A program made the translations under genes and the position numbers. From positions 53,478 through 117,477 of the forward strand of contig JBOHYR010000066.1 in NCBI GenBank assembly GCA_050737995.1: DNA of 64,000 nucleotides. The letters run 5' to 3'. The notes under the pieces were generated by a model. That model had not been told where the DNA came from. It searched no databases and saw only the letters and a list, made by a program, of their open reading frames with translations. Position 1 is the first letter of the stretch. Every line of letters starts with the position of its first letter. The stretch is from 66-474 sp050737995. Lineage in GTDB: Bacteria; Pseudomonadota; Gammaproteobacteria; Xanthomonadales; Rhodanobacteraceae. This document shows positions 8,000-17,214 of the stretch, one piece after another.

Positions 8000-9921
8000 G
8001 GCGAGCCCGGCTCCCCGACCGTGGATGGCTGTGTTCCGGCGGTTACCGGCAGTGGCGGGCGTTCCGAGGGAGGGGTGTCGACCAGCCACTGATCCAGTAT
8101 CTTGCGGGCGATCGGCGCCGCCGCGCTGCCGCCCCAAGCGCCGTGTTCCAGCACCACCGCGATCGCGATCTGCGGATGTTCGGCAGGTGCGTAGCAGATG
8201 AACCAGGCACGATGCCGCTTGGCGAGGTACTCGAGATTCTTGTCGGTGTTGTAGGCGTTGCTGGTGCGCGAGTAGCGTTCCGCGGTGCCGGTTTTTCCCG
8301 CGATCTGGTACGGGAAGCCGACGCCGATGCCGGCCCTGAAAGCCGTACCGAGCGGGCTGTACATCACCCCAAGCATGCCCTGCTTGACCGCGGCGAGATC
8401 GGCGGGATCGTGGGTGATTTGCACAGGTGGCGGTTGCCTGTACGGAATCTCCGACGACTTCAGTCCGTCGCTGGTCGCGGCGAGCAGGTGCGGGGTGCGC
8501 GCGAGGCCGCCGTCGGCCATCGACGCCAGCGCATGCGCCATTTGCAGCGGCGTCACCATCCAATAGCCTTGACCGATGCCCGTGATCACCGTTTCGCCTG
8601 GATACCACGGCTTGTCGAAGGTCTTGCGCTTCCATTCGGGCGAAGGCAGCACGCCACCGGTTTCATCGGGCAGGTCGATGCCGGTCGGACTTCCGAAACC
8701 GAATTTGGCCATCCATCGGTCGAGGCGCTGGATGCCCATCTTGAGCGCCAGCGAATAGAAATAGGTGTTGACCGATTGCGTAATGGCCTGGACCAGATCG
8801 ACGCGACCGGCGCCATAGCGCTGGTCGTCGCGATAACCGCGCGACGAGCCTGGAATGTAAAACGTACCGGTGGACAGCACCGTGTCGGAGGGCTTGCGCA
8901 GGCCGAGTTCGACGCCACCAAGTCCAAGGAAAGGTTTGACCGTGGACCCCGGTGGATAGCCGCCGCGCATTGCGCGGTTGAGCAAGGGTTTCTCGGGGTT
9001 GTCGAGCAGCGCGGAATAGTCGGCCTGGCTGATGCCGTTGACGAACAGGTTGGGATCGAAGCTCGGGACGGTCACCATTGCGAGGACGTCGCCGTTGCGC
9101 GGATCGATCGCGACCGCAGCGCCCGTTTGCCCGTCGAATGCCGCGAACGTTGCCCGTTGCAGGCGCTCATCAATGGTCAGGTAAAGATTCTTGCCGGGTT
9201 TGGCCGGCACCCGCTGCAATACACGCAACGGCCGCTGTTCGGCGTTGACTTCCACCAACTCGTAGCCGGGCGTGCCGTGCAGAAGGCTCTCGTATTCCTT
9301 TTCCAGCCCGGTCTTGCCGATATGGGTGGTGCCGGCGTAACGATCGGGGTCGAGCCGTTGGAGGTCCTTCTCGTCGATGCGGCCGACGTATCCCACGACA
9401 TGCGCGAACTCCGGGCCATAAGGATAATTTCGCGTCAGGTACGGGTCGATACTGACACCCGGAAACTGCCACTGGTTGACCGCAAAGCGGTCGCGTTCGC
9501 TTTCGGTAAGGTGAAATTTCAGCGGCACCTGATCGAACGGCCGGTGTTGCTTGAGGCTCTGCTTGAAGCGGCGGATGTCGTCACCGGTCAGGGGCACGAT
9601 CGCAGACAGCTTGTCCAGCATCGCGTCCATGTGCCGGATCTTGTCCGGTATGACGTCCAGCCGGAATGCGGGCACGTTGTCGGCGAGCAACTTGCCGTCG
9701 CGGTCGTAAATCAGTCCACGCGGCGGCGGCAGATGCCGCAGGCGTACCCGGTTGGCCTTGGCGCGGGTCGAGTATTCCGCGTGTTCGAACACTTGCAGAT
9801 ACACGAAGCGCCCGCCGACCACCATCAGCAGCGCCAGCATGATCGCGAAGCCTGCCAGTGCGCGCCGTCCGAAACGCGCACGCTGCGCGCCTTCGTCCCG
9901 CAGCTCGTCGCGCCGGTTCAT
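7996..9921 (-). CDS. mrdA: Penicillin-binding protein 2 (peptidoglycan transpeptidase)
   Basis: The 641-aa class B penicillin-binding protein is the transpeptidase of the elongasome. It has a short cytoplasmic tail, one membrane anchor (about residues 23-43), a dimerisation/pedestal region, and the transpeptidase domain with PPGSTVKPF (SxxK active Ser), SVN (in QSVNTYFYSLAL) and AGKTGTAER (KTG box). The GRIDEKD and TGLEKEYE segments are typical of PBP2. Its start overlaps the mreD stop by 4 nt and its stop overlaps the rodA start, so the three genes are translationally coupled. Confidence 0.96.
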   Translation of the reverse strand: MNRRDELRDEGAQRARFGRRALAGFAIMLALLMVVGGRFVYLQVFEHAEYSTRAKANRVRLRHLPPPRGLIYDRDGKLLADNVPAFRLDVIPDKIRHMDAMLDKLSAIVPLTGDDIRRFKQSLKQHRPFDQVPLKFHLTESERDRFAVNQWQFPGVSIDPYLTRNYPYGPEFAHVVGYVGRIDEKDLQRLDPDRYAGTTHIGKTGLEKEYESLLHGTPGYELVEVNAEQRPLRVLQRVPAKPGKNLYLTIDERLQRATFAAFDGQTGAAVAIDPRNGDVLAMVTVPSFDPNLFVNGISQADYSALLDNPEKPLLNRAMRGGYPPGSTVKPFLGLGGVELGLRKPSDTVLSTGTFYIPGSSRGYRDDQRYGAGRVDLVQAITQSVNTYFYSLALKMGIQRLDRWMAKFGFGSPTGIDLPDETGGVLPSPEWKRKTFDKPWYPGETVITGIGQGYWMVTPLQMAHALASMADGGLARTPHLLAATSDGLKSSEIPYRQPPPVQITHDPADLAAVKQGMLGVMYSPLGTAFRAGIGVGFPYQIAGKTGTAERYSRTSNAYNTDKNLEYLAKRHRAWFICYAPAEHPQIAIAVVLEHGAWGGSAAAPIARKILDQWLVDTPPSERPPLPVTAGTQPSTVGEPGSP

Positions 9922-10418
9922 GTCGCCTTCGCGCCCTTGCCGCGCAGGCGGGTGTTGACGTCGTCAAGCAGCAGGAACACGAACGGCCAGATGGCTGCGC
10001 CGACTTCCGGCGCGAGCCAGGACAACGCGGGCATCGGGGAGTCACCCGCAAACGCGCGGATCAGCGCCTGCAGCACGTGGTTGTTGAGCAGCAGCAGCCA
10101 CACAGCCAGCGCCTGTTGCCACATCGGGAAGAAGCGCAGACGCGACCGGAAACGCAGCACGATGAACACCAGTACGGCCAGTCTGAGCGCCTGATCGCCC
10201 AGCAACGCTCCATTCAGGAGATCGGCGGCGAGGCCGACGCCGAACGCAAGACCGACACTCACCCGGTCGGTCGCCTCCAGCGCCCAGTAAACGAGTACCA
10301 GCGCAGGCCAGTACGGCTTCAACGGCTGGATCAGCGCCGGCAGCGGCATCAGCATCAGCAGCAGCGCCAGTGCGATGCCGATCCAGAACGTCCACCCTTG
10401 CGCACGCACGCGGTTCAA
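9918..10418 (-). CDS. mreD: Rod shape-determining protein MreD
   Basis: A 166-aa integral membrane protein with four to five hydrophobic segments, the linker between MreC and the elongasome. The family pattern is visible in PLKPYWPALVLVYWALEATDRVSVGLAFGVGLAADLLNGALLGDQA, where the P-x-W-x-x-L-x-x-x-Y-W and G-L-x-x-D-x-L-x-G-x-x-L-G motifs occur. It overlaps mrdA downstream and mreC upstream by 4 nt each. Confidence 0.9.
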   Translation of the reverse strand: MNRVRAQGWTFWIGIALALLLMLMPLPALIQPLKPYWPALVLVYWALEATDRVSVGLAFGVGLAADLLNGALLGDQALRLAVLVFIVLRFRSRLRFFPMWQQALAVWLLLLNNHVLQALIRAFAGDSPMPALSWLAPEVGAAIWPFVFLLLDDVNTRLRGKGAKAT

Positions 10419-11365
10419 TGCCCGGCTCCGGCAGGTGCGGCGGGAGGCCCGGACGTGGTGGCTGTCGGCGCGAGCGAATCCGGCGGCCCGACCTGTGGTG
10501 CTGGCGCAGGGGGGCCAACCGGGTCCGGCTGGTCGCGTAACAGCAGCACCTCGCCGCTGCGATCGAGTTCGGCCGCGGGCTTCACGAACGCCTGCAGGAA
10601 CATGCCCGATGGATCGCGTTCGAGCCGGGTGATCGTGCCCACGGGAAACCCTGCCGGAAAGCGCCCGCCGAGCCCCGAGGTGACCAATTGGTCACCGGGC
10701 TTCACGTCCGAGGACAGCGGCAAGTTGGGCACTACGAGTTCACTCGTATCGCCGGTGCCGTGTGCGACTCCTCGCAAGCCCGTGCGCGAGACGGCGACGG
10801 GTACCGAATGATCGGGATCGATCACCAGCATCGCGATCGAAGCGTGCGGCAGGGTTTCGACAATCTGGCCCATCACGCCGTGCGAATCGATCACGACCTG
10901 ACCTGTGTGAACGCCTTCCCGCGCGCCGACGTTCAGCATCACCCGGTCGCGGGTGGGACCCAATTGCACATCGATGAGACGTGCCAGTTGCGCGTGCATG
11001 CCCAGCAGGTGTTGTGTGTCCAGCAGATGCTTCAGGCGCACGTTCTGGTGCGTGACCGCGTTCATGCGGTTGAGCCGCGCTTCGGCCAACAGCAGGCCTT
11101 CGCGCAGTTGCCGATTTTCGTCGATCAGTGTTTTGCGCTCCGTGAACGCGATGCTGGTAGCGTGGATCCAGTCTGCCGGCGCCGCCGCGAGCTTGTAGAT
11201 CGGCACGATTGCGGCTGCGGTGGCGTAGCGCGCCCGATGTAGCCAGCCATTGCGGTGGTCCAGCACCATCAGCACCGCGGCGAGCGCGAGATAGACGATC
11301 AGGCGCAGAGTGCCCGCGGTCGCATCCGAGAAGATCGGAGTGGATTCCTTTTGCGGAAGCGCCAT
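10415..11365 (-). CDS. mreC: Rod shape-determining protein MreC
   Basis: A 316-aa bitopic protein: cytoplasmic N-terminus, one membrane helix (about residues 22-40), a short periplasmic coiled coil (around ERKTLIDENRQLREGLLLAEARLNRM) and the double beta-barrel domain (LIDVQLGPTRDRVMLNVGAREGVHTGQVVIDSHGVMGQI and later GDQLVTSGLGGRFPAGFPVG). The last 35 residues are a Pro/Ala-rich disordered tail, common in this group of bacteria. MreC scaffolds PBP2/RodA and links them to MreB. It lies 227 nt downstream of mreB, so an internal promoter between mreB and mreC is possible. Confidence 0.95.
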   Translation of the reverse strand: MALPQKESTPIFSDATAGTLRLIVYLALAAVLMVLDHRNGWLHRARYATAAAIVPIYKLAAAPADWIHATSIAFTERKTLIDENRQLREGLLLAEARLNRMNAVTHQNVRLKHLLDTQHLLGMHAQLARLIDVQLGPTRDRVMLNVGAREGVHTGQVVIDSHGVMGQIVETLPHASIAMLVIDPDHSVPVAVSRTGLRGVAHGTGDTSELVVPNLPLSSDVKPGDQLVTSGLGGRFPAGFPVGTITRLERDPSGMFLQAFVKPAAELDRSGEVLLLRDQPDPVGPPAPAPQVGPPDSLAPTATTSGPPAAPAGAGH

Positions 11366-11592
11366 GGCGGTACGGGCGGGGCGAAGCGAGGTCTACAGAC
11401 TAACAATAGTCAGCGTCGCGTGCCGCCACGGCTGACAAAGAATGTGCGGCCCGTGGGGTTTTTGACAACAGTCACGCTCGAAAGGGCCTGTCGCGAAAAG
11501 TCAGGCCATGGACGGCTGTTCTTGAGCTGAAGACAGCGGGGCATTGCAAGTCTGTCGTACACCGTCCGAAGCAGCGTTCACGGAAGAACGCA

Positions 11593-12639
11593 TCACTCAC
11601 TCGCAAAGAAATCGTTGCCATGCATGTCGATCAGTTCAAGCGCCCGGCCGCCGCCTCGCGCGACGCAGGTCAGCGGGTCCTCAGCGACCTGCACGTACAG
11701 GCCGGTTTCCTTGGAAATCAGCTTGTCGATGTCGCGCAGCAGGGCGCCGCCGCCGGTCAGCATGATGCCGCGCTCCTGTACGTCCGAGCACAGTTCTGGC
11801 GGCGTCTGTTCCAGCGCCGACCTCACCGCCGCGACAATGCCGTGCAACGGCTCGTGCAGCGCCTCCAGCGCGTCGTTGGAGGTGATGGTGAACATACGCG
11901 GCACGCCCTCGGCGAGGTTGCGCCCGGAAACCTCCATGCTGCGCACTTCCTTCTGCGCGACGGCGCAGCCGACCTCGATCTTGATCCGCTCCGCGGTGGG
12001 CTCGCCGATCAGGGTGCCGTTGCTGCGACGCACGTAGTTGATGATGGCCTCGTCGAAGCGATCACCACCGATCCGCACAGACTGCGAATAGACGATCCCG
12101 TTGAGCGACATCACCGCGACCTCCGAGGTGCCGCCGCCGATGTCCAGCACCATCGAGCCTCGCGCTTCGTGTACCGGGATGCCGGCGCCGATCGCGGCGG
12201 CCATCGGTTCCTCGATCAGGAACACGTCGCGCGCACCGGCACCTTCAGCCGATTCCTTGATGGCGCGGCGCTCGACCTGGGTCGAGCCGCACGGTACACA
12301 CACCAGCACGCGCGGGCTGGGACGCAGGAAGCGCGTCTTGTGCACCTGCTTGATGAAGTGCTGCAGCATCGCCTCGGTCATGGTGAAGTCGGCGATCACG
12401 CCATCCTTCATCGGCCGTACCGTGACGATGTTACCGGGCGTGCGGCCCAGCATCATTTTGGCCTCGTTGCCGACCGCGGCGACTGCGCGCGGGCCGCCCG
12501 GGCCGCGATCCTGCCGGATCGCAACCACCGAGGGTTCGTTGAGCACGATGCCTTGGTCGCGCACATAGATCAGCGTGTTCGCGGTACCAAGGTCGATCGA
12601 AAGGTCGTTGGAAAAGATGCCGCGGAACAATTTGAACAT
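11593..12639 (-). CDS. mreB: Actin-like rod shape-determining protein MreB
   Basis: A 348-aa bacterial actin that forms membrane-bound filaments directing side-wall synthesis. Actin-fold nucleotide motifs are clear: LSIDLGTANTLIYV (phosphate 1), VLDIGGGTSEVAVMSLNGIV (phosphate 2) and IMLTGGGALLRDIDKLI (adenosine). The amphipathic MFKLFRGIFSND start is typical. First gene of the cell-shape operon; the 208-nt gap to the divergent kinase gene should hold its promoter. Confidence 0.98.
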   Translation of the reverse strand: MFKLFRGIFSNDLSIDLGTANTLIYVRDQGIVLNEPSVVAIRQDRGPGGPRAVAAVGNEAKMMLGRTPGNIVTVRPMKDGVIADFTMTEAMLQHFIKQVHKTRFLRPSPRVLVCVPCGSTQVERRAIKESAEGAGARDVFLIEEPMAAAIGAGIPVHEARGSMVLDIGGGTSEVAVMSLNGIVYSQSVRIGGDRFDEAIINYVRRSNGTLIGEPTAERIKIEVGCAVAQKEVRSMEVSGRNLAEGVPRMFTITSNDALEALHEPLHGIVAAVRSALEQTPPELCSDVQERGIMLTGGGALLRDIDKLISKETGLYVQVAEDPLTCVARGGGRALELIDMHGNDFFASE

Positions 12640-12847
12640 GCGCGAGCCGACAGTGCGGGCCTGTGATGTCAGGCGAGTGGGGCAGAACGCGCCAGTCTAG
12701 TCAGTGGGGGCATGCCGCGCAAGGTAGGAATCGCCAAAAAACGCCGATACGCCAACCTTTGCGCTAGCGAGAGGGTGACGGAACTCGAAACCGTGCAACG
12801 CAACCGTTACGATCAGGGGATCGTGGCTGAAAAAAGGAACCGAACCG

Positions 12848-13786
12848 ATGTCTGCTGCGCTGATCTGTGGCTCCATGGCCTACGACACCATCATGGTGTT
12901 CGAGGATCGCTTCAAGAACCACATCCTGCCGGACAAGGTGCACATGCTGAACGTGTCTTTCCTGGTGCCGCAGATGCGACGGGAGTTCGGTGGCTGCGCG
13001 GGCAACATCGCCTACAATCTGAAGTTGCTCGGCGGCGATCCGGTCCCGATGGCAACGGTCGGGCAGGATTTTGCGCCATACCGCGAGTGGTTCGAACAGC
13101 AGGGCATTCGGCTCGACCAAGTGCGCGAGCTACCGGATGCGTTCACCGCTCAGGGTTTCGTCATTACCGATCAGGACAACAATCAGATCTGGGGGTTTCA
13201 TCCTGGCGCAATGAATTTCAGCCAGAACAATCATGTGGTCGACGTGGCTGACGTTGCCATCGGCATCGTTGCGCCGGATGGACGCGAGGGGATGCTTCAA
13301 CACGCGGCCGAATTCGCCTCACGCGGCACGCCCTTCATCTTCGATCCTGGCCAGGCCATGCCGTTGTTTTCGGGCGAGGAATTCCGCAAGTTCATCGAAC
13401 AGGCCGATTACGTCGCCGTGAACAGCTACGAAGCTAGCCTGCTGTCCGAGCGCACCGGTTGGTCGGAAGCCGACATAGCTGGCCGGGCAAAGGCCTACAT
13501 CGTGACGCATGGGGCGGAAGGTTCGACGATTCACGCGGGTGGAACGATCCACGGCATCCCCGCGGCAAAGCCGCGCGACGTGGTCGATCCAACCGGTTGC
13601 GGTGACGCGTACCGCGCGGGGTTGATCCACGGGATCTTGCGTGGTCTGGATTGGCCGAACGTCGGGCGTGTGGCCTCGCTGATGGGAGCGCTCAAGATCG
13701 CACACCCGGGTACCCAGAACCAGCATTTCGACGTTGCAGAATTCGCGGCCGAATTCAAGGCGCAGTTCGGACATGCGCTGGATTGA
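12848..13786 (+). CDS. PfkB-family carbohydrate/nucleoside kinase
   Basis: The 312-aa protein is a ribokinase-fold (PfkB) kinase. The first PfkB signature is GGCAGNIAYNLKLLGGDP (about residues 48-65) and the second is DPTGCGDAYRAGLIHGIL (about 240-257), with the catalytic Asp in GCGDA. The beginning (ALICGSMAYDTIMVF) is closer to adenosine-kinase-like members than to ribokinase, but the substrate cannot be read from the sequence. A ribosome-binding site (AAGGAA) lies just upstream of the ATG. It is divergent from mreB and stands alone. Confidence 0.85.
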   Translation: MSAALICGSMAYDTIMVFEDRFKNHILPDKVHMLNVSFLVPQMRREFGGCAGNIAYNLKLLGGDPVPMATVGQDFAPYREWFEQQGIRLDQVRELPDAFTAQGFVITDQDNNQIWGFHPGAMNFSQNNHVVDVADVAIGIVAPDGREGMLQHAAEFASRGTPFIFDPGQAMPLFSGEEFRKFIEQADYVAVNSYEASLLSERTGWSEADIAGRAKAYIVTHGAEGSTIHAGGTIHGIPAAKPRDVVDPTGCGDAYRAGLIHGILRGLDWPNVGRVASLMGALKIAHPGTQNQHFDVAEFAAEFKAQFGHALD

Positions 13787-13954
13787 TCCGCGTGTCTTGC
13801 CTGAAATATCAAGTAAATTCAAACAAGTAACATAGACGAGCTAAACCGCGATCCCGGCTCAACCTGAATGGTCGGCGTCATGTCAGATGACGGCGAGGCC
13901 CGTGGCGCGCGAGAATGCGCGTGTTGTATTCCGCTCGACCCAAGGAGAATCTCC

Positions 13955-14395
13955 ATGCAAACCGCACGTACCTTCGCGCTTGTCGCGTTGCTCGCCGGCG
14001 CTCCGCTGCTGTACGCAGGCAATGCCAGCGCTGCGAACGAGGTCAGTTGCAAGATGCACTTCGAGCTCCACGGATGGTCCGCGTTTTACAAGACTGCCAG
14101 TGGCACGGGTGACGTCACCTGCAGCAACGGCCAACACATGAAAGTCCATTTGCGCAGCAAGGGCGGTGGCCTGACCATCGGCAAATCCCGCATCGAAGGG
14201 GTCGGCAAGTTTTCGGGTATCTTCAACATCGACAGCATCCTCGGCACCTACGCGGTCGGCGAAGCCCACGCGGGCGCGGCCGCTTCCGCGCGAGGGACCG
14301 TAATGACCAAGGGCAACGTCTCACTCGCCCTCAGCGGCACCGGCACGGGTTGGAACATTGGCGTCGATTTCGGCAAGTTCACAATTTCACGCTGA
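13955..14395 (+). CDS. Small exported protein of unknown function
   Basis: Starting at the ATG at 13955, which has a strong AAGGAGA site 8 nt upstream, the product is 146 residues with a clear Sec signal peptide (MQTARTFALVALLAGAPLLYAGNASA, cleavage about residue 26). The mature part has two cysteines (in VSCKM and VTCSN) that could form a disulfide and is rich in Gly, Ser and Thr with alternating hydrophobic residues, as expected for a small beta-sheet protein. I do not recognise the family. It stands alone. Confidence 0.75.
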   Translation: MQTARTFALVALLAGAPLLYAGNASAANEVSCKMHFELHGWSAFYKTASGTGDVTCSNGQHMKVHLRSKGGGLTIGKSRIEGVGKFSGIFNIDSILGTYAVGEAHAGAAASARGTVMTKGNVSLALSGTGTGWNIGVDFGKFTISR

Positions 14396-14823
14396 TCCGT
14401 TCAATCTGATTGCATGCGCACAGTCCGTGGATGAACGCGAATAACGCAGGTATTCGACGCCCGTGACCGCGCTTGGCGTCGCTGGTTGATTCGCGTTTAC
14501 CTGCGTCCATTTGTGGATGCGGACAGCTTCATGGCGAAATCCGAGCCGGGGAATGACCTCGCCGGCGTGGAGTGGAGCTCAGTCTCACATCGCGTTTCCG
14601 ATCCTGATGCACCGTGACGTGGCAGTGGCATGCATGCGTACATGCCCCCGCCACGTCGATGTCGGTCAGTTGAGTCCGCTACGCTTGTCTGACGGTGGCG
14701 TTCGACAGCCCGCTTCAAGGACAAGCGTCCTTGTGGTTGCTTCCGTTCTGACTACCTCCCTCGGCGCGCCAGTCAGAGCAGGTGCTCTTGGCTCGTTGCG
14801 CAAGCCTTGGTCGTGGGGCCGCC
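14396..14823. other. Intergenic stretch with an imperfect inverted repeat
   Basis: The 428 nt between the exported protein and the convergent lipoprotein gene contain no supported gene. The only structure seen is an inverted repeat at 14425-14522 (separate entry). The remainder shows short low-complexity palindromes (GCATGCATGCG near 14628) but nothing assignable. Confidence 0.5.
14425..14522. repeat. Imperfect inverted repeat, dispersed-element type
   Basis: The left arm (14425-14452, with GGATGAACGCGAATAACGC) and right arm (14486-14522, with GCGTTTACCTGCGTCCATT) are imperfect reverse complements separated by about 33 nt. The wording GCGTT.A....GCGT.CAT...GGA resembles small intergenic repeats found in many copies in some bacterial genomes. 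Only one copy is seen in this window, so its repetitive nature is inference. Confidence 0.4.
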
Positions 14824-15699
14824 TCAAAGCGTGGCGAAGTCGCTCCGATATCCGGGTTTCAGGAATTTCGCGAACACGTTCGCCGGTACCTCCACCGTCT
14901 GGGCGCCGTAGACGTAGGGAGCGACTTGGTAGGGCGGGAAAATCAACGTAAGCCCCGGGCTGGAGGCACCCGCTTTGTCACCAGCTCGCACCACGAATAC
15001 CGAATAGTTGACCGAGGTGGGTTTGGTGCCATCGTTGAGCATTTGCACCATGTTCGATTTCCACTCACGGATTGCATTCGGCGAGGCGCCCTCGCCCGGT
15101 TTGGGCGCATCGTTCGAGAACTTCTTCAGCAGCGTGTCATGGGCGAAATTGGCCAGCGTCTTGCGCGCCGTATCGGCGTCGGCGAACAGGTCGTCCAACG
15201 CGATCAGTTTGCCGGCCTTGCGATCGAACACAAAGGAGGCCTGGACTGGGATCGGATGCGCGCCGCCAGTGTCCTGCATGCCGGTCTCGCGCACACTGGT
15301 GAAGGCTGGCGTATCCGCTGCGATCCTGAAGTCGAGCAGCAGCTCGAATTGGCGATTGGCGAATTCGGGCATGTCGGCCGGGTCGGGGAGTGCCTTCAAG
15401 AACTCGCGCTTGGCATTGTCGGCTGTCGTGCGCAATGCACCGGCGAGTGGCTTCTCGTCGGACGGCAGAGTCGGCAGCGTGATCGCGATCTTGTAATGTT
15501 TCGTGGCGGCGTGATCGACCGGGAGTCCCGCGGTGCCCGCGCTGGCCGGCGCGGCCGCAATGATCGGCGCGGACGTGCTGGTGTCAGCAGATGCTGAGCT
15601 GGCGGGAGCGGACGACGTCTCGGCCGGCTCTTGATTGCACGCCCCCAGCATCAGGGTGGCAAGCGCGGTGATCAGGCAGGTTGACGTGAGCGTTTTCAT
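14824..15699 (-). CDS. DUF4163/DUF3298 (RsiV-like) lipoprotein
   Basis: The 291-aa product begins with a lipoprotein signal (LATLMLGAC, lipobox Cys at residue 20), followed by a Ser/Ala/Thr-rich linker to about residue 60. The globular part has the two halves of this domain family: the DUF4163-like TGGAHPIPVQASFVFDRKAGKLIALDDLF and the C-terminal DUF3298 pattern LTLIFPPYQVAPYVYGAQTVEVP. These domains occur in periplasmic proteins and in anti-sigma factor RsiV, where they bind lysozyme, but a role here cannot be assigned. Expected to be anchored in the outer membrane. Confidence 0.85.
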   Translation of the reverse strand: MKTLTSTCLITALATLMLGACNQEPAETSSAPASSASADTSTSAPIIAAAPASAGTAGLPVDHAATKHYKIAITLPTLPSDEKPLAGALRTTADNAKREFLKALPDPADMPEFANRQFELLLDFRIAADTPAFTSVRETGMQDTGGAHPIPVQASFVFDRKAGKLIALDDLFADADTARKTLANFAHDTLLKKFSNDAPKPGEGASPNAIREWKSNMVQMLNDGTKPTSVNYSVFVVRAGDKAGASSPGLTLIFPPYQVAPYVYGAQTVEVPANVFAKFLKPGYRSDFATL

Positions 15700-15791
15700 C
15701 GGCGGGCTCGAGCGGAACGGGGTGGGAGTCTAGGCGACGCGGCGTTAAGCATTTGCTGTGGTGGCTGCGTGGAGTTCTCTATCATGTGCGT

Positions 15792-16787
15792 ATGGACGTG
15801 CAAGCTCTGAACCCTTGGCGCCTGTGCGTGGCACCGATGATGGATTGGACAGACCGGCATTGCCGGTACTTCCATCGCCTGCTGGCGCCACACGCACGGC
15901 TGTATACCGAAATGGTGACCGCTGCGGCGCTGGTCCGCGGGCAACGCGCGCGTTTGCTGGAGTACGACGGCCGGGAACACCCTTTGGCATTGCAATTGGG
16001 CGGCGCGGATCCGGTGGAGCTGGCGTCGGCAGCACGCCACGGCGCCGAGGCCGGCTACGACGAAGTCAACCTCAATGTTGGTTGTCCTTCGGACCGCGTG
16101 CAGTCGGGTCGCTTCGGCGCCTGCCTGATGCGCGAACCAGGACTGGTTGCAGATTGCGTGCGTGCGATGCGCGAAGCGGTCGCGGTGCCGGTGACAGTCA
16201 AGTGCCGCATAGGCGTCGACGACCAGGACGACGACGCAGACCTGTTCGCGTTCGCGGCCGGCATGTTCGACGCCGGTGTGCGAGTATTGATCGTCCATGC
16301 TCGCAAGGCGTGGCTGCAGGGGCTCTCGCCAAAGCAGAATCGTGATGTGCCGCCGCTCAACTATCCGCGCGTGTACCGCCTGAAACGGGAATTTCCCGAC
16401 CTCACGGTGATACTCAATGGCGGCATCGAAGGGCCGGAGGCCGTGCATGAACATCTGCGGCATGTCGATGGCGTCATGCTGGGCCGGCTTGCCTACCACG
16501 ATCCATACGCGCTGGCTTGCATCGATGCGGCGTTGTTCGATGGTGAAGAACCCAAGCGCGCGAGCGTACTCCGCCGCCTGGCGCCGTACGCCGAGGCCGA
16601 GCGCGCGCGCGGCGTCAGGCTTGCCTCGATCACGCGGCACGTGCTCGGCCTGTACCACGGCGAGCCCGGCGGCAAGGCCTTCCGCAGGCTCCTATCGGAG
16701 CGCACGCAGGCGGCCGGGGCAGGCTGGGAGGCCGTCGAGGCGGCGCTGCAGCAGGTTGGCATTCTCGCTGCCCGCAAGATGGCATAA
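15792..16787 (+). CDS. dusA: tRNA-dihydrouridine(20/20a) synthase DusA
   Basis: A 331-aa flavoenzyme that reduces U20/U20a in the tRNA D-loop. The start at 15792 (MDVQALNPWRLCVAPMMDWTDRH) matches the family; the open frame extends 13 codons further upstream without conserved sequence. Motifs: APMMDWTDRHCRYFHR (FMN binding), LGGADPVELASAA, NLNVGCPSDRVQSGRFGACLM (with the catalytic Cys at the end), VKCRIGVDD, and NGGIEGPEA. The length equals that of E. coli DusA, and the GRFGACLM wording is DusA- rather than DusB/C-like. Confidence 0.95.
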   Translation: MDVQALNPWRLCVAPMMDWTDRHCRYFHRLLAPHARLYTEMVTAAALVRGQRARLLEYDGREHPLALQLGGADPVELASAARHGAEAGYDEVNLNVGCPSDRVQSGRFGACLMREPGLVADCVRAMREAVAVPVTVKCRIGVDDQDDDADLFAFAAGMFDAGVRVLIVHARKAWLQGLSPKQNRDVPPLNYPRVYRLKREFPDLTVILNGGIEGPEAVHEHLRHVDGVMLGRLAYHDPYALACIDAALFDGEEPKRASVLRRLAPYAEAERARGVRLASITRHVLGLYHGEPGGKAFRRLLSERTQAAGAGWEAVEAALQQVGILAARKMA

Positions 16788-16908
16788 CACGGGCGACGGC
16801 CTCACGGCCCGTGGGCGTTCCGGGCCGTACTTACAGGGTGTTCAGCACGAATTCAATGCGTCACCGCATGATCGTTGGGGAGATCCGCATGAATTCGTAT
16901 GGGTAGCC

Positions 16909-17214
16909 ATGAAATTCCGGGTAACTCCATTGGTGCTGGCGGGCACGATGTGGCTGTGCGCCGCGACTGCATTCGCGCGCAAACCGCCGCCACCGCCACC
17001 CCGGCCAGCCAGCCTCGAGCAGGCCGTCAGGCAGGTGCAGCACCAGACGCGCGGACATATCCTTGCGGCAGATACGATCCAGCGCGGTCAGGCCAAGGTT
17101 TATCGCGTCAAGGTACTGACCCCGCAGGGTCAGGTGCGCGTGATGCAGTTGCATTCCAGGCCGCGGTCACAGACCGAGCCCAACAAACCCGATTCCGATC
17201 AAGGAGGGCACTGA
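16909..17214 (+). CDS. Small exported PepSY-like protein ahead of phoPQ
   Basis: The 101-aa product has a signal peptide (MKFRVTPLVLAGTMWLCAATAFA), a run of six prolines, and a single PepSY-like module (SLEQAVRQVQHQTRGHILAADTIQRGQAKVYRVKVLTPQGQVRVMQL). PepSY modules often inhibit or sense periplasmic proteases. Its stop overlaps the start of phoP by one base (TGATG), so it is translationally coupled to the two-component system and is a likely accessory sensor or regulator of it. Similar small proteins precede phoP in related bacteria. Confidence 0.8.
   Translation: MKFRVTPLVLAGTMWLCAATAFARKPPPPPPRPASLEQAVRQVQHQTRGHILAADTIQRGQAKVYRVKVLTPQGQVRVMQLHSRPRSQTEPNKPDSDQGGH

Noticed and set aside
8143..10194. 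Long plus-strand frame opposite mrdA and mreD
   Set aside because: Shadow of mrdA in high-GC DNA; no motif and no ribosome site.
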